Assembly (NCBI GenBank): GCA_947579665.1
Contig: OX388351.1
Location: forward strand, 55,560,939-55,624,938
Origin: Sympetrum striolatum
Taxonomy: Eukaryota > Arthropoda > Insecta > Odonata > Libellulidae
DNA: 64,000 nucleotides
Direction: 5' to 3'
Positions 45,847-59,722 of this stretch are shown piece by piece (the first letter of the stretch is position 1; each line of letters opens with the position of its first letter). The notes below the pieces were generated by a model, which saw only the letters and a program-made list of their open reading frames with translations, was not told where the DNA came from and ran no database searches. The position numbers were made by a program, and so were the translations under genes.

Positions 45847-46683
45847 AACAATACTTTCTCTATACTTCGTATATGGAGAAAGTAAAAATCTGATGTGGCC
45901 AGCACATGACTTTCTCCATATATAAGATGTAAATACTTATCTACGACAGTAATTTCGAACTCTAAACATTATAAATAATGTTGTTCGGGACATGCTGGAT
46001 GAAAAACGATGAAACTGGCCTTTCGCCCATAGAGCCCAGAGCTCCCACAAAGTACATAATCAGCAACTTCCGGTTTATCAGTATTTCAGGAATAACTCCT
46101 AAACAATCAGTGATACTGAAATATGTTTCATACAAAAGTTATAGTAAATTATATTTTCTGAAACATTTATAATAATAGTATATACCTAAATATCATATTT
46201 ATGGAGATATTTTGAAAACCGGAAATGAGCTTTGAAGAATGAAGCTCAACTTCCGGTTAACCGATTTACTCCAAAAACTAATCAACTCTAAACACTGTAA
46301 TAGAAGTACTACATATGAAATTTAGTGTTGATCCGCCAAATAGTTTTCATGTTAGAGCGCCCACAAAGTACATAATCATCTTCTTCCGGTTTATCAGTGT
46401 TTCACGAATAACTCCTAATCAACCGGTGATACAAAAATATGTTAAATACAAAAGTTATAGTAAATTACATTATCTAAAACTTTTATAAGTAATACAATAT
46501 ACGTATATATCATATTTATGGATATATTTTGAAAACAGGAAATGAGCTTTAATGATTAAAGCTCGACTTCCGGTTGACCGATTTACTCCAAAAACTAATC
46601 AACTCTGACAGCACACACCACAGTACTATATATGAAGTTTGGTGTTGATACGACCAATAGTTTTCACGTTAGAGCGTCCACTA

Positions 46684-46741
<58 letters not shown>

Positions 46742-47736
46742 ACATACATCATTCCGAAAATGGTCAAAACGTGTTCTAGGGACCCCAAAACATGTATTTC
46801 CGTTGAAATCTCGAAGTCGAATTTTTTCATGAAAACAATACTTTCTCTATACTTCGTATATGGAGAAAGTAAAAAATCTGATGTGGCCAGCACATGACTT
46901 TCTCCTTATATATATATAATGTAAATATTTATCTACCGCAGTAATTTCGAACTCTATATTCCATCTAAAATTGGGATATGAGTGATTAATATATATATAT
47001 TATTATCTTTGACGCCAAAAACATGAATAATAATGTTTTACGGGACATGATCGATGAAAAACGATGAAATTGGCATTTCGCCCATAGAGCCCAGAGCGCC
47101 CACAAAGTACATAATCAGCCACTTCCGGTTTATCAGTATTTCATGAATAACTCCTACACAATCAGTGATACAAAAATATGTTTCAACCGATAGTTATAGT
47201 AAATTTTATTTTCTAAAACGATTATAAATAATAGTATATACCTAAATATCGTATTTATGGAGATATTTTGAAAACCGGAAATGAGCTTTGAAGAATACAG
47301 CTCGACTTCCGGTAAACCGATTTACTCCAAAAACTAATCAACTCTTAAGAAACTAAATAAAGTACTATATATGAAATTTGGTGTTGATATAATGCATCGT
47401 TTTTAAGTTAGAGCGCCCACAAAGTACATAACGGCTACTTCCGGTTTATCGGTATTTCACGAATAACTCCTAATCAACCGGTGATACAAAAATATGTTAA
47501 ATACAAAAGTTATATTAAATAACATTATCTAAAACTTTTATAAGTAATACAATGCAGGTATATATCATATTTATGGAGATATTTTGAAAACCGGAAATGA
47601 GCTATAATGAATGAAGCTCGACTTCCGGTCAACCGATTTACTCCAAAAACTAATCAACTCTGACAGCACACACCACAATACTATATACGAAGTTTGGTAT
47701 TAATACGACCAATAGTTTTCACGATAGAGCGCCCAC

Positions 47737-47771
<35 letters not shown>

Positions 47772-47893
47772 TCATTCCGAAAATAGTCAAAACGTGTTCT
47801 AGGGACCCCAAAACATGTATTTCCGTTGAAATCTCGAAGTCGAATTTTTTCATGAAAACAATACTTTCTCTATACTTCGTATATGGAGAAAGT
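45847..47893 (+). repeat. Head-to-tail array of the composite repeat (end fragment plus copies C and D)
   Basis: The array opens with only the terminal palindrome of a truncated copy (45853-45883). Copy C (45889-46870) and copy D (46877-47893) follow in the same orientation. The junctions read GAGAAAGTAAAAA followed by TCTGATGTGGCC both times. Monomer markers are at 46038, 46354 and 46671 in C, and at 47093, 47410 and 47726 in D, 316-317 bp apart. C lacks about 60 bp of the 5' segment that A, B and D keep. (CA)n tracts are at 46685-46743 and 47741-47767. Confidence 0.88.
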
Positions 47894-48782
47894 AAAAAAT
47901 ATAAAAAAGTTATATTTATCATGAATAAATAATTAAATAACATACAGATAGTCAGCGTTAGGTTTTATAATCAACACTGAAGTATTAGGATATAGAATAA
48001 AGATTTAGTTTCAAAAACTAACAAATAGTAATCTTCGTCTGTTCTGGTTGTTACATTCAGACTCAAAACTCATGGAACTCATTTCAGTATGATATGAATT
48101 TGTAGAATTTTAGATTACTTCTCAATATTGTATTTTCCTAAGAATATGCGCTGACATGAAATTTTTAGTTGTGCAACTATTTGATTGTCCGAGTGACTAC
48201 CAAGAGTTTTTATGAGACTGCAATGACTTGCAACTTAGTGGGCCGATCAAATTGTTTGTTTGTTTTTCCTCAAACTGAATGCAGCTCAATGACTATCTAA
48301 AACGTGCATTATGTCAACCGATCGTAAAAAATTACATAGAATTAAATTAAGACTATTGGCCCACCCTTTAAGGAGTTGTGCACTAAATCCTAGGCTAAAG
48401 GTAGCAATAATACTATTACTGTGGATCTTATGATTCGCAGATTAAAAATATCAAATATAGATAAAAATAAATAAATAATCAACTATTGAATTGATTTAAT
48501 ACAGCAAGAATCACGTAATAATGTCTAATTTCCTGTGAAAAATATATTGAGTTCCTTACGACAGTTATAGAAAACTTTGAATATAATTGTTATAGATAAT
48601 ACTCAATGACATTGTCCTTGAGTATCATACATTTGAAATAGCAAGATATATTTTTTATTGAATTTAGCAATGGCATATACCGACTACAGTAGGTAAAGAT
48701 ATACATGGACGTATAACTACATTAAAAAACAGAGAATCTTGTAAAGTGAAGCTAGATACAGGTACAATATTTTTAGAGGAAT
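47894..48782. other. No gene seen; AT-rich
   Basis: AT-rich with stops in all frames and no recognised repeat. Confidence 0.4.
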
Positions 48783-48945
48783 GTAGTAGTAGTAGTAATC
48801 ACCCTTTCTAAGCGTTTCACGCTTCTGGGAGTCATCAGGTTAAGGCTGCTAATAGTTAGCCTAACGGTATGGATGAAGTTAATGTGGCCGGCACTACGCT
48901 TCTACCGCCTACAATTAACCAGGTACTCATTTTTACACATTTACA
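48783..48945 (-). mobile_element. Retroposon (SINE-like) 3' portion with (ACT)n tail
   Basis: On the minus strand a GC-rich segment containing GAGTACCTGGTTAATTGTAGGCGG and GTGCCGGCCAC, then a perfect AAGCGT-TTC-ACGCTT hairpin (about 48810-48824), ends in an (ACT)n tail (48783-48797). A simple-repeat tail on a compact GC-richer body is SINE- or LINE-tail-like. No second copy in the window confirms it, and no A or B box is evident in the body. Confidence 0.4.
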
Positions 48946-51900
48946 GGCCGAGTCGACCTATGGCCTACCTGAAAAATGCCGGCATGTAATTTCCTCAGCG
49001 TAATCCTCACTATTGCGGTCCTTGACAGCTTGATTTATTGAGCAAGATAAGATTTTTTTCCAGCTAACGTCTAAAGAACATGAGAAAGAGACATCTAAGG
49101 CCCACGAAAACAAAACAAAATACAGTTGAGTAAGCAAGAATGCTTTGAAACGTGAGGCAAACATAAATTAACCCTCTATGTCGGAGCGCACAGAAATTGT
49201 CCAATGAGATCATTGTGTGACAAAAACTCAATGTTTGAACTCATTCTCAGAAAACCAAGAAGAGAAAGTTAACTGGTGCAATCTACTAAGATGTAAAAAC
49301 GGTAAACAAATTAAAATAAATCATTTTGATCTGATAAACTAAGTAAAATGATAGGGGTAAGTCCGTTTGAATGAAAGAAAACTAATTTTTGCCAGAGTTA
49401 CTTGCACTTAAAATACTCTTAATAATAGTGTATTCACTCCACCACAAAATATATGTATTTTACATCGGTATATGATTCTTATTACGTATGGGATAATTAA
49501 ATGGTACATATTTGGTGGTTCGGAGAAATAATTTTATTCAATAATGCACACGTTGACATGCGTTCAAACTGAAAACTGATTGAAAATAGCGTCAAGTTAG
49601 TTACGTAAATAATTCTTAAATAAATAAATTAATAAAGAAAAATTCTTGAAAAGTCTTTTTGATGATTAGAGAACCAAGTGAATCATTTTAGAAGACCAGC
49701 AAATCATTAATTACTCTCGAGATTAGTCAATTATCTTGCGATATATTCCGAGCTACGTCTGCTCCACTTGTATCTACATCTTTCCGTCTAATCAATATTC
49801 ATTATACACCTCCACAACCCGTTCATTCATAATTTCTCTGCGAACTGAATACATAATTTCAGAGAAAATTTATTCCGATGAAACAAGGAAGTCCTAATTA
49901 ATGCACACTCCCCAAATCAGCGATTTCGTAATTTAATTGTGTTCCATCAAAATACACTTTCCCCCTCTTATACTCTCATTATTCGGGAGGTTCATTTGGA
50001 AGACATTAATCACATCTCGGGATTGAGTTTGCCGGACATCGAGGCTTCCAAGAGTGGACGCGAGATGGCAGCAGCGTCCTCACAATAAGCGTAAATCCGC
50101 TAGAGGACATTCTTAGTTCGCTGATTAGACAGGAAAAACGGAGAGAGAGGAAATGATAGGAATGCTGCAGCTCCGTGGAAGGAGATCTTTAAAAAGATAT
50201 TTAAGAGAGAGTTTAAGGGAGGGGATGCAGATTGCGTGGGAGTTGAAAGGCTTCCCACGAGATTTATTTGTGACTGAGAAAAGCGAGAATTGCGAGAGAA
50301 GGAGTTTTGTTTTGTTTTAAACCCTTTTTCATTTAAAATTTGGTCTCAAATTGCTGGTGGAGTTGAAAAGAGACTCAATTTCTCTTTATTAAACTCACAA
50401 ATAATATCCCGCGCTTGAAGGTGTGCTTTATAAATGTTTGTTTTTGTGGCAGATTAATTACTTTCTTGTGTTTGAGACGTTAGGTGTGATTAATTATTCT
50501 CACTAGAGTTATTTAAACTGCTTTTTGTCATCTGCTACTTTGCGGAACTTTTATTCAACATATTTTCACTCTATTCCAGTTTTTCCAATGGGGATTTTCC
50601 TTGCCATCTCGTCGTAAATTTTGTTATAAATTATACGCTTTATGAAATAGATTATATTCTAAGAATAATTTCACAAAACAGAGTAAACGACGTAACTAGT
50701 AAATTATTCAAATCACAATAAATAACTTTAATTATTTTCTTATGTTGAAACTTGCATTACTTCATACTATTTTCTATAATTTCATTTTGTAAATTAAGGC
50801 ATACTATGTTACGCAACTTTCATTAAGTACTTCCTCTTAGGTCAGTTATTCGTTGGCCTAACGTTCAATTCAACTTGAATGAGATTTGATGTAATATCGC
50901 ATATAAGAGTAGTGATCCTAGGAATTTTTATTTTCTCCAAGATTAGTTCTCGCTTATGTATTCAGTAAATTGCTTAGCTCCATCTCTTGTTCGTTAAAAT
51001 GAGAGATATTTAATAAGTCTTCCTATATTAATAGAAAACGAATACCTTAATACCGAATAATGAGCAATCTCAGTAATGCGTGAATAGTAAATTGATATCT
51101 TAATCAAGCTTTCATTGATGCATATAGGAAGATCAAAAGCTTAAGTTTTCCCATTCAATTAATACATTGCTTACTGAAATCAACTTTGATGTTAGTTGGA
51201 TCAACGGCTACTATTTCAATATTTGACTAGACGCCCATTTGCCTATGTATGTATATGATAATTAGTTTAAGCGCATCTTCAGAGCAAGTTTGTCCGCCTT
51301 TTAACCTAGGAGTCCTGTGTTCATGGCTCGCCCCATTATGCTTTCGGCCGGGCAACACCTAAACTTTTCTCATTACCGAGAGTGGAGACCTCTGGCGGCT
51401 GCTTACGACGTCCCGAGAAAGTTAATCCAAGGGATTTGCTTTACTCTCTCGTGTCATTCTCTTTAAGGGATTAGCCAAAACGTCGCTTTGGTCGTCGAAC
51501 CAAGATATTAAAATGTTTCGGGGAACTTTTGGGAATTAAGAAGGGACACTTTTCCCGAACGAAATAAAAACGTCGCTTGTTTTCCTTTTCAAAGTGGTGA
51601 CAGAAGTTGCTGAAGAAGACAACTGAGTGATTGCAGCAATTTAATCAACTATATTTAAATTTTCTGGAGCGGAAAGGGTTTTATTTCGTATCTCTCTTCC
51701 CTCTCTAAAACTGAAATGTAGGGTTATATTTTTTTTAATCTAGTGTTTATGTAATACAGGCAGGTTACGTTTTGTATAAACAGTTAAATCCTTATTTAAT
51801 TTTAGGATTTTAGTAATCAAGAATAATTGCAGCGGAACAACTTTCCATGGAAGGTTAAAGGATACCGTGTTTGTATAAATTGGAAGTAGTATAAAATCTA

Positions 51901-54900
51901 CGGAGGTGCCCGTGATGTTGAGGAAATTCATAATATAAAGATTATGTTTGCCATACAAAGTAATTTGTTGGTAAAAATCATTTTAAGACTAATGTTTTGG
52001 TAATGTTTTTCGTAGCTTTAATGAGTATTATTAAAAAGTATATCTAGGCCATATTCCATATAGGGATGCTACGTCAAGAAATTTACTTGCTGCCTTTTTT
52101 AATAATTGAGTTATTATTAAAATAGATGCACTTTAATGTTTATCCTTCCCACAGCACTGTATACTGAATATTCAACAAACGGTTGTTTAATATTCCATTA
52201 AATATGCACTGATAAGACTTTCTATAGTATCTGAGCAATTTGGTAAGCAAATCTTTTTTTATGCCCGTTTTTCCAATAAATGTGTATTCAGGCACTGTTG
52301 GGTGCTGTAGCAAAGTCTTGAAATAATTCTTTAATATTTGCACTCACTTTTTAATTTTTTTCCGCCAGGTTCAATTATCTTAACGACATATTTACTTTAC
52401 CTAAAACAGCTTGGTTTTCCACATAGAATGTTCTGCTTTTTATCTATCTTAACGAATTGGAATGACTTCTGGCTCTGTTTTGTATTTTGATGATTTTAGC
52501 TCTGATTTCTACGCAGATTGATGTTTACTTTTTTTAATCAACGTTTTCTGGAATTAACGCTTAAAACATGGACTCATTGAGACTGGTGCTAAAGGAAAAC
52601 AGACTGCATTCTCCGTCATTGAAACATTTTTCAAGTTTAGTTACTTAATTTTTATGATAGAAGTTTGCAACATTCTGAAACAAGTATACGATTAATTGTG
52701 GAAAATTAAATGGCGTGATTATAATTTTAGGAGATGGAGCTTTTACTTCACAGCTCAAAAAAGAGCTTACCTTGTCCTCATGTGTTTTGATTCATATAAT
52801 CATACTCTATCATATATTTTCTTTTTGGATGTTTTTCTTTATCTCTTCAGTGCAATACGACCTTTTATTTAATATCAAAATGTTCACATATAATAGGTGT
52901 ATAAAAAGACAGAGATTATAACTATGTCTTCGAGAAATCAAATGTAAAATAAACACGCAACCTGTAAAAAAAGAAATACAATCATTCTAATTAAAATTAT
53001 ATATTTCGCAATTCTAAAGTAATCGCAATCTGGCGAGGGAAGTAAATGAGAATTTTAGAAATTACAATGACAAATCCCAAATCACAGACGAATGTGAAAC
53101 AAAATATTATTCTCTTAAATAAATTCCATGGAGGAAGGCGTTATTCTTCTTAAATTATAAATTAAGAGCATCCTCCATGATGAGTTTTGAGATTATCAAC
53201 TTAACTAGAAGCGTATATTTTCAACTCTCTGTCATTTTTAACACTGCCTGAAGTACCTTGGCACATGAAGACATTTTGGAATACTTTTCAAAGTAATCAT
53301 CTGGTGAAAATTAGTTCGGTGAATTTTGCTGGCGAAAAATGTCTGTTGTATTTGAATTTCAAATTCGGTCGACTTATAATGAAACGCGCTTTACTACAGT
53401 GATTTCAGTTGGATTGCGAACAGACGATTCTCTATTTCACAGCTTGCGTAATCTAACATTATTATAAGAGAGAACGTTCGAGCGAAACATGTTGTTTTAA
53501 ATTCACAAATATCCCTGTTTCTATTCCACACGTGAGCGAAACAGAATGTAGGTGGAACACCAACTAAACGAATTGAGGACGTCAAACGTAAATTTTCCAA
53601 AATATTTGTTCATCAACTACATTTTTGAGTTTGGACTTCATTTGGAGACATGTGCATGAATGTATACATTTTTGTTACCTTATAAAAAACTGGTAAACTT
53701 GAATTTCACTCGTTATTACCATAGTGTTTACGTTCTTTTTTATATGTAAACAAAATCAAATTTGCTAAAACATCATGGCTATCGATGTCTAACCAAGATT
53801 AAGTTGCAATAATCTTACGCAACAGATTTAAGAGAAGACTTTCTAAAAAAGCGCAATTTCTAAGAATGTCTATTACTCGTGCATCCATAATTTTATTAAT
53901 TTTCCTACAATAGGTTGAATTTTTTTTTCAAAATTTAAAACTTTTCCGAAAGATGTTTGATGAATATTACTCATGCTTTAAGTGCCGATGCAGGCATAAG
54001 TTACCACAAGTGCTGATATGGAGGAGAAAATTAGTTCAAAGTACACCGAAAACAAGTAAAGGTATATTAAATTGATGATGATATCAAAGCACAAGTCACT
54101 TTAAAGAGTTATAAATGGAAAGATACGTAGAGTTGTAACTCTTCTCTTAAATTTTAGAAAGAGGTTACAGTTTTCTTTGAGATGAAAGGACGTTTATTAG
54201 CTATCAATGTTAAATGCGGCTCAGGTTATGATTGAAATCTTACTCATATTCAACAATATACACTATATCTTGGACTAATTGAATGCCATTTTTATTCATT
54301 AATTTCCCATTTTAATGAGTAATATCAGTATATGGAATGTGAAACTGAAACAATTTAGTAAGCAATTTCTATACATGATAAATAAATTCGTTTCCAGACA
54401 GACCTATAACAATAGCTTTAAGATTATGCTAGAAAAAAGATCCAGTATCAGAGATTTGAGTTATCTAAGCAATAAGCTTGAAAAATCAATTATATTTTAT
54501 GAAATATCTTTTTTGTGAAAATAATTCTACTTTGATTTGTGTGGACACTTGATATAAGGTATTCTATCCTTTGGAATACAAAGATCTACTCAATTATTTC
54601 ATGATAATGAGCCCAAGTATAAGGATGAAGATAAAGGATTTTGTTCTTATAAGAGAAAGTATAATTAAGTTGTTACTGAATATGAGAAATTATTTGTTTC
54701 GAAGGTTGGCAAAGGAAATACCTTGAGCTCAGCAAAGCGTACGTTTCAAAAATGGCTCCAAAAAAGGAATGCTCCATAGCTTTGATCTCCCGTTGATTTC
54801 TTCATTTCTCAAATTAGTTTCCTTTGAAATTCCCTTTCAATAACGATAATGGGAATCATTACAAGAGATAGGAATTCAGAGAGTAGCATTTAATTATCTA

Positions 54901-57900
54901 AATGGCAAGATCATTACCAGCAAAGTTATTTCGCAATATCTCCCGCTAATTCGAAATATAAATATGAACTCAATGGATATGGTCAATGATGAACGCCATT
55001 TTAAGCTCATTCAAAGCTTCTATGGAGTCTCAACGGTGAGTTATTTTTTAGCTATCAAAATTTATCGAAATTGATATATATATTTTGCCAAATAGAGGAA
55101 AATTTTATCCATAGAAAGACATTAAGGGTTCTTCAAGATGGTCTAAATGTCAATCCGTTCAACAATTTTCAAATGGGGTTAGTTCTAGGATGTAATAATA
55201 ATTATATTCGATAGTATAATATATTAATCAAAAGGTTACCGAGTTCAGAGCCGTGGGAGTTGTTATGCTACCTGGGAAACTCGTGGGGTGGAGAGATATG
55301 AGTGGAAATTTATAGAAGGGAAAGCAAGGGAAAGGCATTGAACGACGATAGTAAAACCAAGGGCCTGAGGAATAACGATCGAAGAGTACGTGGGATACGG
55401 TGGTGTTTCTCCAGAAAACATAAATAATTCATTCGAAATATGCTAACGATCCTTTCTTGGGAGAAGTGAATGCATAGTCTTTTCTTGGAAGGGATTCGCA
55501 TGGCCTGTGTGGTGAACAGCCACGTTTGATGAAAGGCACAAATGGAGCACTCCAATGTTTCTTAGACATACATTATAAAGTCATTTAGGATTTAAAAGGT
55601 AGAGTTATACTTCTCAGTTGATTTCAAAAAAGGCAGAAGAGATTGATTATGTTAAGAAATGGGGGAAATCTCAGGAGGTAAAATGTAATAAGTCACCCAT
55701 AAATTTGTGTTCGTTGCAAAATGTGTTGTCTTAATTTGAAATAAAAATCTCCATATCATTCTATGAAGACATCGCTTTATAGTCTCGCCTATCTCCTTTG
55801 TAATTACTCCGTATATTAACATTCTATCAAGAATAATTGTGCATACATAAATAGAAACTTGCACAGATAATTTGCGTATCCTACTTTACTTATGAGGGAG
55901 ATCTCTGTGAGTTTCCTTTTAGTAATATTTGTTCCAATTCGAATCGACCTTTCATTCCTAGAGATCTATATTGAAGACCGGATTAGATGCGAGAATGGCA
56001 AATTCATTTATTTCTATGGAAAATGTAATAAATATCAATGAAATCCTCGATAAATTCCACCAATAATTATGCTATAATTAATTTGCAATGGCTACAAAGG
56101 AAGGGTTTTGCATCTTTTTGTTTCCATTGCAAAAGATTATCCATAGAGGTAACGATAGGAATGAGTAGGAATTGAGAATAAACCTTCACCATTCCCTTAA
56201 AAATATGTGAAGTTCAATCTTCATTCTTACATTTTTCTAAAGCTTATTTAGTTCCCAAGTTTAAAAATCTTTCATTGAATACCTATTCATACTTATTTCA
56301 AGATTTTCTAGATTCATTTAAGATCTGTTCACCTTTTGTATTAATAATTTATCCGAGTGAGAGTTTTGAATAATTAATAAACTAATTTCATATATGCTCC
56401 TATGAAAAATGAATATTTATTACCCTTAAATTAACTAAGTGCTTCATCTTATGCTTGTTTATAAACACCCGGTTGATTTAATTTGCTAAGACGCAGCGCT
56501 AGAATGGGGCAGATAATAAGATTATTTCTCAGAGAAAAAGCTCCTAACATTTCATTGCAGCAGCGGATATAGTTTGCAAAGTTAGGAGGCATTTGGTGGA
56601 GTTGAGGATTGATTTGTTGAGAACATGAGAACCAATTTCATCTCCTTTACTGAGTTTTAGTTATTATTATACATAAAGAAAAACTCACTTGGTAGAGTCC
56701 ACAAATACATTTTGTTGTTATGTAAAGCGGTGGCAGTTACAATTGAAGTTTGAAATTGATACAATTGAACTAAGGTTTCTCAAACAAACCCGTGCAAACA
56801 TAAAGAAGTTCTCCATACAACGAAAGTGGTTATTATCTATTTTTGAAGGGAATTATAACCATTATATGATCGAGAAGGAAAACTTACAGTTGCATTCTCA
56901 CCCATCTCGTAACTAAGAATGTCCTCCTTAGGTATTTTTCCCTAAGGATTAATCAAAGGTGGAAGTCCATTGCCATGGAACTGTTTATAATGATCAAAAA
57001 GTCTTTACCCAAGCTCTGGAAACAAAAGGACACAACCAGAATATTTGCTAGTAACTAAAGACACCCTCAAACACGCGAACATGTTGGGAAGACACGCAAA
57101 ACTTTTCCAAAGCATCTTCTTTCATTAGAATATATGAGGAATACAAGAACACCAGCGACAAATATGGAAATATCCTCACCCTTTCCAACCAAAAGGGAAA
57201 TCCGGTTGAAAACTGCATGCTGTAGTATCGCTCTTTGAAATACGCGTATGGCCCATAAAAATACCAAACAAAACGTACGGATAGTAAGTAAATTTTTAAG
57301 GAGAAAGGGGTAAAAAAATCTAAAAGTAAAAATGAAAAGGTATATTAAAATCGATAGGAATATGTTTTAAAATATAAACAGACAGTAGTATAATAATAAA
57401 AAACAGTTTTATATAGATAAGCCTTAAAATAACTGTTAAACTAAAAAAAAACAGAATAAACGAATTTTAATGTAAGTATAAGCTATATAAGAAGTTGCAA
57501 AGAAGCAAGGAAAATGAAGGAAAGTTAAGATTTGGAATAAAATTACCCTTACAAGAAATTAGAGAAATTAATTCAATTTGCGACGAAAGAATACATTTCG
57601 ATCTTATTAAGGTGAAACTATCTTATTAAGATAAAACTTCTACCGCTGTGGGATTTTGTAATATTTTCAATCGATTTATTTTACGGTATTTAAAATCCCC
57701 ACTTTCTTTCAGCCTTGATACCCTTTTACCATATAATGTACAAATTCGCTCAATTTTATCTCAAAACAGCATGTAGTCCTATATAAAATATACATCTAAG
57801 TTCCATTTGTTTTCCTCCAGTCAGTTGGGGATAAAACCCTCAAAGGAATCTTTCGATGGAGTCATATCTTCAGTCTTTGATAAAAATTATGAGAATTCCC

Positions 57901-59542
57901 TTCAATAGTAAAAAAAACTCGGAAGAAATCATTGAATCTTCTTGTTTTTTACTTTCCTCCTCAGGAGAGATCTTTATATCTCCAACAGCTACACGAGGCG
58001 CTTGGATGGAATTTTTATTGCAGATTAAGAAGTGATCGCCGTATATTTTTTACCTCAATTGCCTCCCAATGGGTTCTTCCCATGGGTTCCTTCGCCTCCC
58101 ACCAATTTTCAGTCCTCTAATGCTTGCGTAAGTGCACTATAAGTTACTATTTGGTTAAAATTTGGAATTTGTGGTTGAACAGGAAGCAGTGTTTTCATTT
58201 GCGAAACTATTCAGAACGTTTCCTAGCATACTTTTTCTATGGGCAGATTTCGACAAATCTTTTCTACTTATATTTCAATTCCTTCAACTACTAGCTTTTC
58301 TATTTGACCAACTGATATCCGATGCTATGTTCAGTACATTATTTTAAAATATTCTGCAACACCAAAACAAACTTTGAAAGGAATATTTTCATTGAGCCTT
58401 ACTGGCTTATTTAAGCTTCTACCCTTTATTTGCACTGATACATTTGCTTCAGTGAAAAGTTGTATATTTTTTCACTGCGCAGATTTTATCCGAGATAGTT
58501 TAGTTCCTTTTCTAATGCCTAAATAGTTGGCTTTATCTAGTAAGTAATTTGTGCAAAAATCTTCATGATGGTAGTTTTATTTAATTAATTAAAGTTAATA
58601 ACTTTTAAGCATCTGAAAATCAAAAGTAAAATAATGAAATTTTCGGAATAGTTGATTTGGATAAATATTTACCACCAAGGACTTATTGCAGAAGATGATT
58701 CTCATTATTTGATTATATTTTTTTACATAATTTAATTATTATATAACATGCTATCTCAATTTCAAAAATAGTTTATAAGAGATGTGATATAAACGGATAA
58801 ACAATTAATTAAATTTTCTGTTTCAGTTGCTTGCTAAATCCATTTTTTAACAGCACTATCAACGCGGGATGGGATTTAATATTATTGATTGCAAGGTGAG
58901 ATAAACGAACAGTTTACCTCTACGATCGATAAATTCATTCAATTACTTTACATCTATACTCTGTATAGAGTTACATTTCTGAACTTGTCTGAGAAAATAT
59001 AACCATATATTTTAGATTTTCTGTCTATAATCTGATTCTACACCCATTTTGAATTACTACAAAATTTTGTTTTTTTCTGTTAATTCTTCACGGAATTTTT
59101 GATCTTGAAAAGAGCGTAATGAAATAGCTCATTTTATTTTATTTGAGCGATATGAATCAACTTAATATTATGTAATATGTTATTATACATTGGAGGTTAG
59201 AGGTAATCACGAAACCATTCCTACAAAGGTATTGATATATTTTACTTGCGAAGAAAATTCTAGACAAAAAGCAACGTTCTAATTTTTAATTTTACTACTC
59301 CTGTATTTCAGAAAGACGAATACGTTACAAAGTGGAGAATGCGATTGGAAAAATGCGATGCGACTTTGAGACGTTGGTACTACGAGAGAATCGACTGAAA
59401 GCCTTGGTAGTGTATTGGAGCAAATCCCTCGAAATAGTCTTGTTTGACGTTCTTCTATTCGATTTGTTTAAACCCTGTGTTCAATATTTTCGCTGGATCA
59501 ATCCAATTTCCAAACTTTCCCTCAGTTCCATTCTCATTTAAC
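48946..59542. other. No supported gene over 10.6 kb
   Basis: Mostly AT-rich. GC-richer patches at 49980-50300 and 51290-51600 have stops in all frames and may be regulatory. The first contains AGATGGCAG at 50063-50071. The second repeats AAAACGTCGCTT twice, about 90 bp apart. Frames of 60-82 codons in this stretch (for example 55310-55555 minus, 56689-56916 plus) have no motif or splice support. I see no further repeat family. Confidence 0.4.
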
Positions 59543-59722
59543 ACCGAATCCTATGCCCTGCTTCCTCGGTGGGTGGGCGGGCTTTGGGTCGTAAACCTTC
59601 CCTAGATGCCCCTTGGGACCTGGGGGAGGGCCATGTGCCGTGGCTGAAAGTTTCTACCTCCGGAGACAGAGCAAATACGCCGGGGAAGGAGCGTGTGTCT
59701 TTAAGGCATCTAGCTGGCAAAA
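59543..59722. other. Sharply bounded GC-rich island, unidentified
   Basis: About 180 bp with GC-rich runs such as GGTGGGTGGGCGGGC and CCTGGGGGAGGGCC, set in AT-rich DNA, ending near AAAATAAAC. A 60-codon minus-strand frame is open. The abrupt composition change suggests an inserted fragment or a retroposed transcript piece. No source recognised. Confidence 0.4.
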
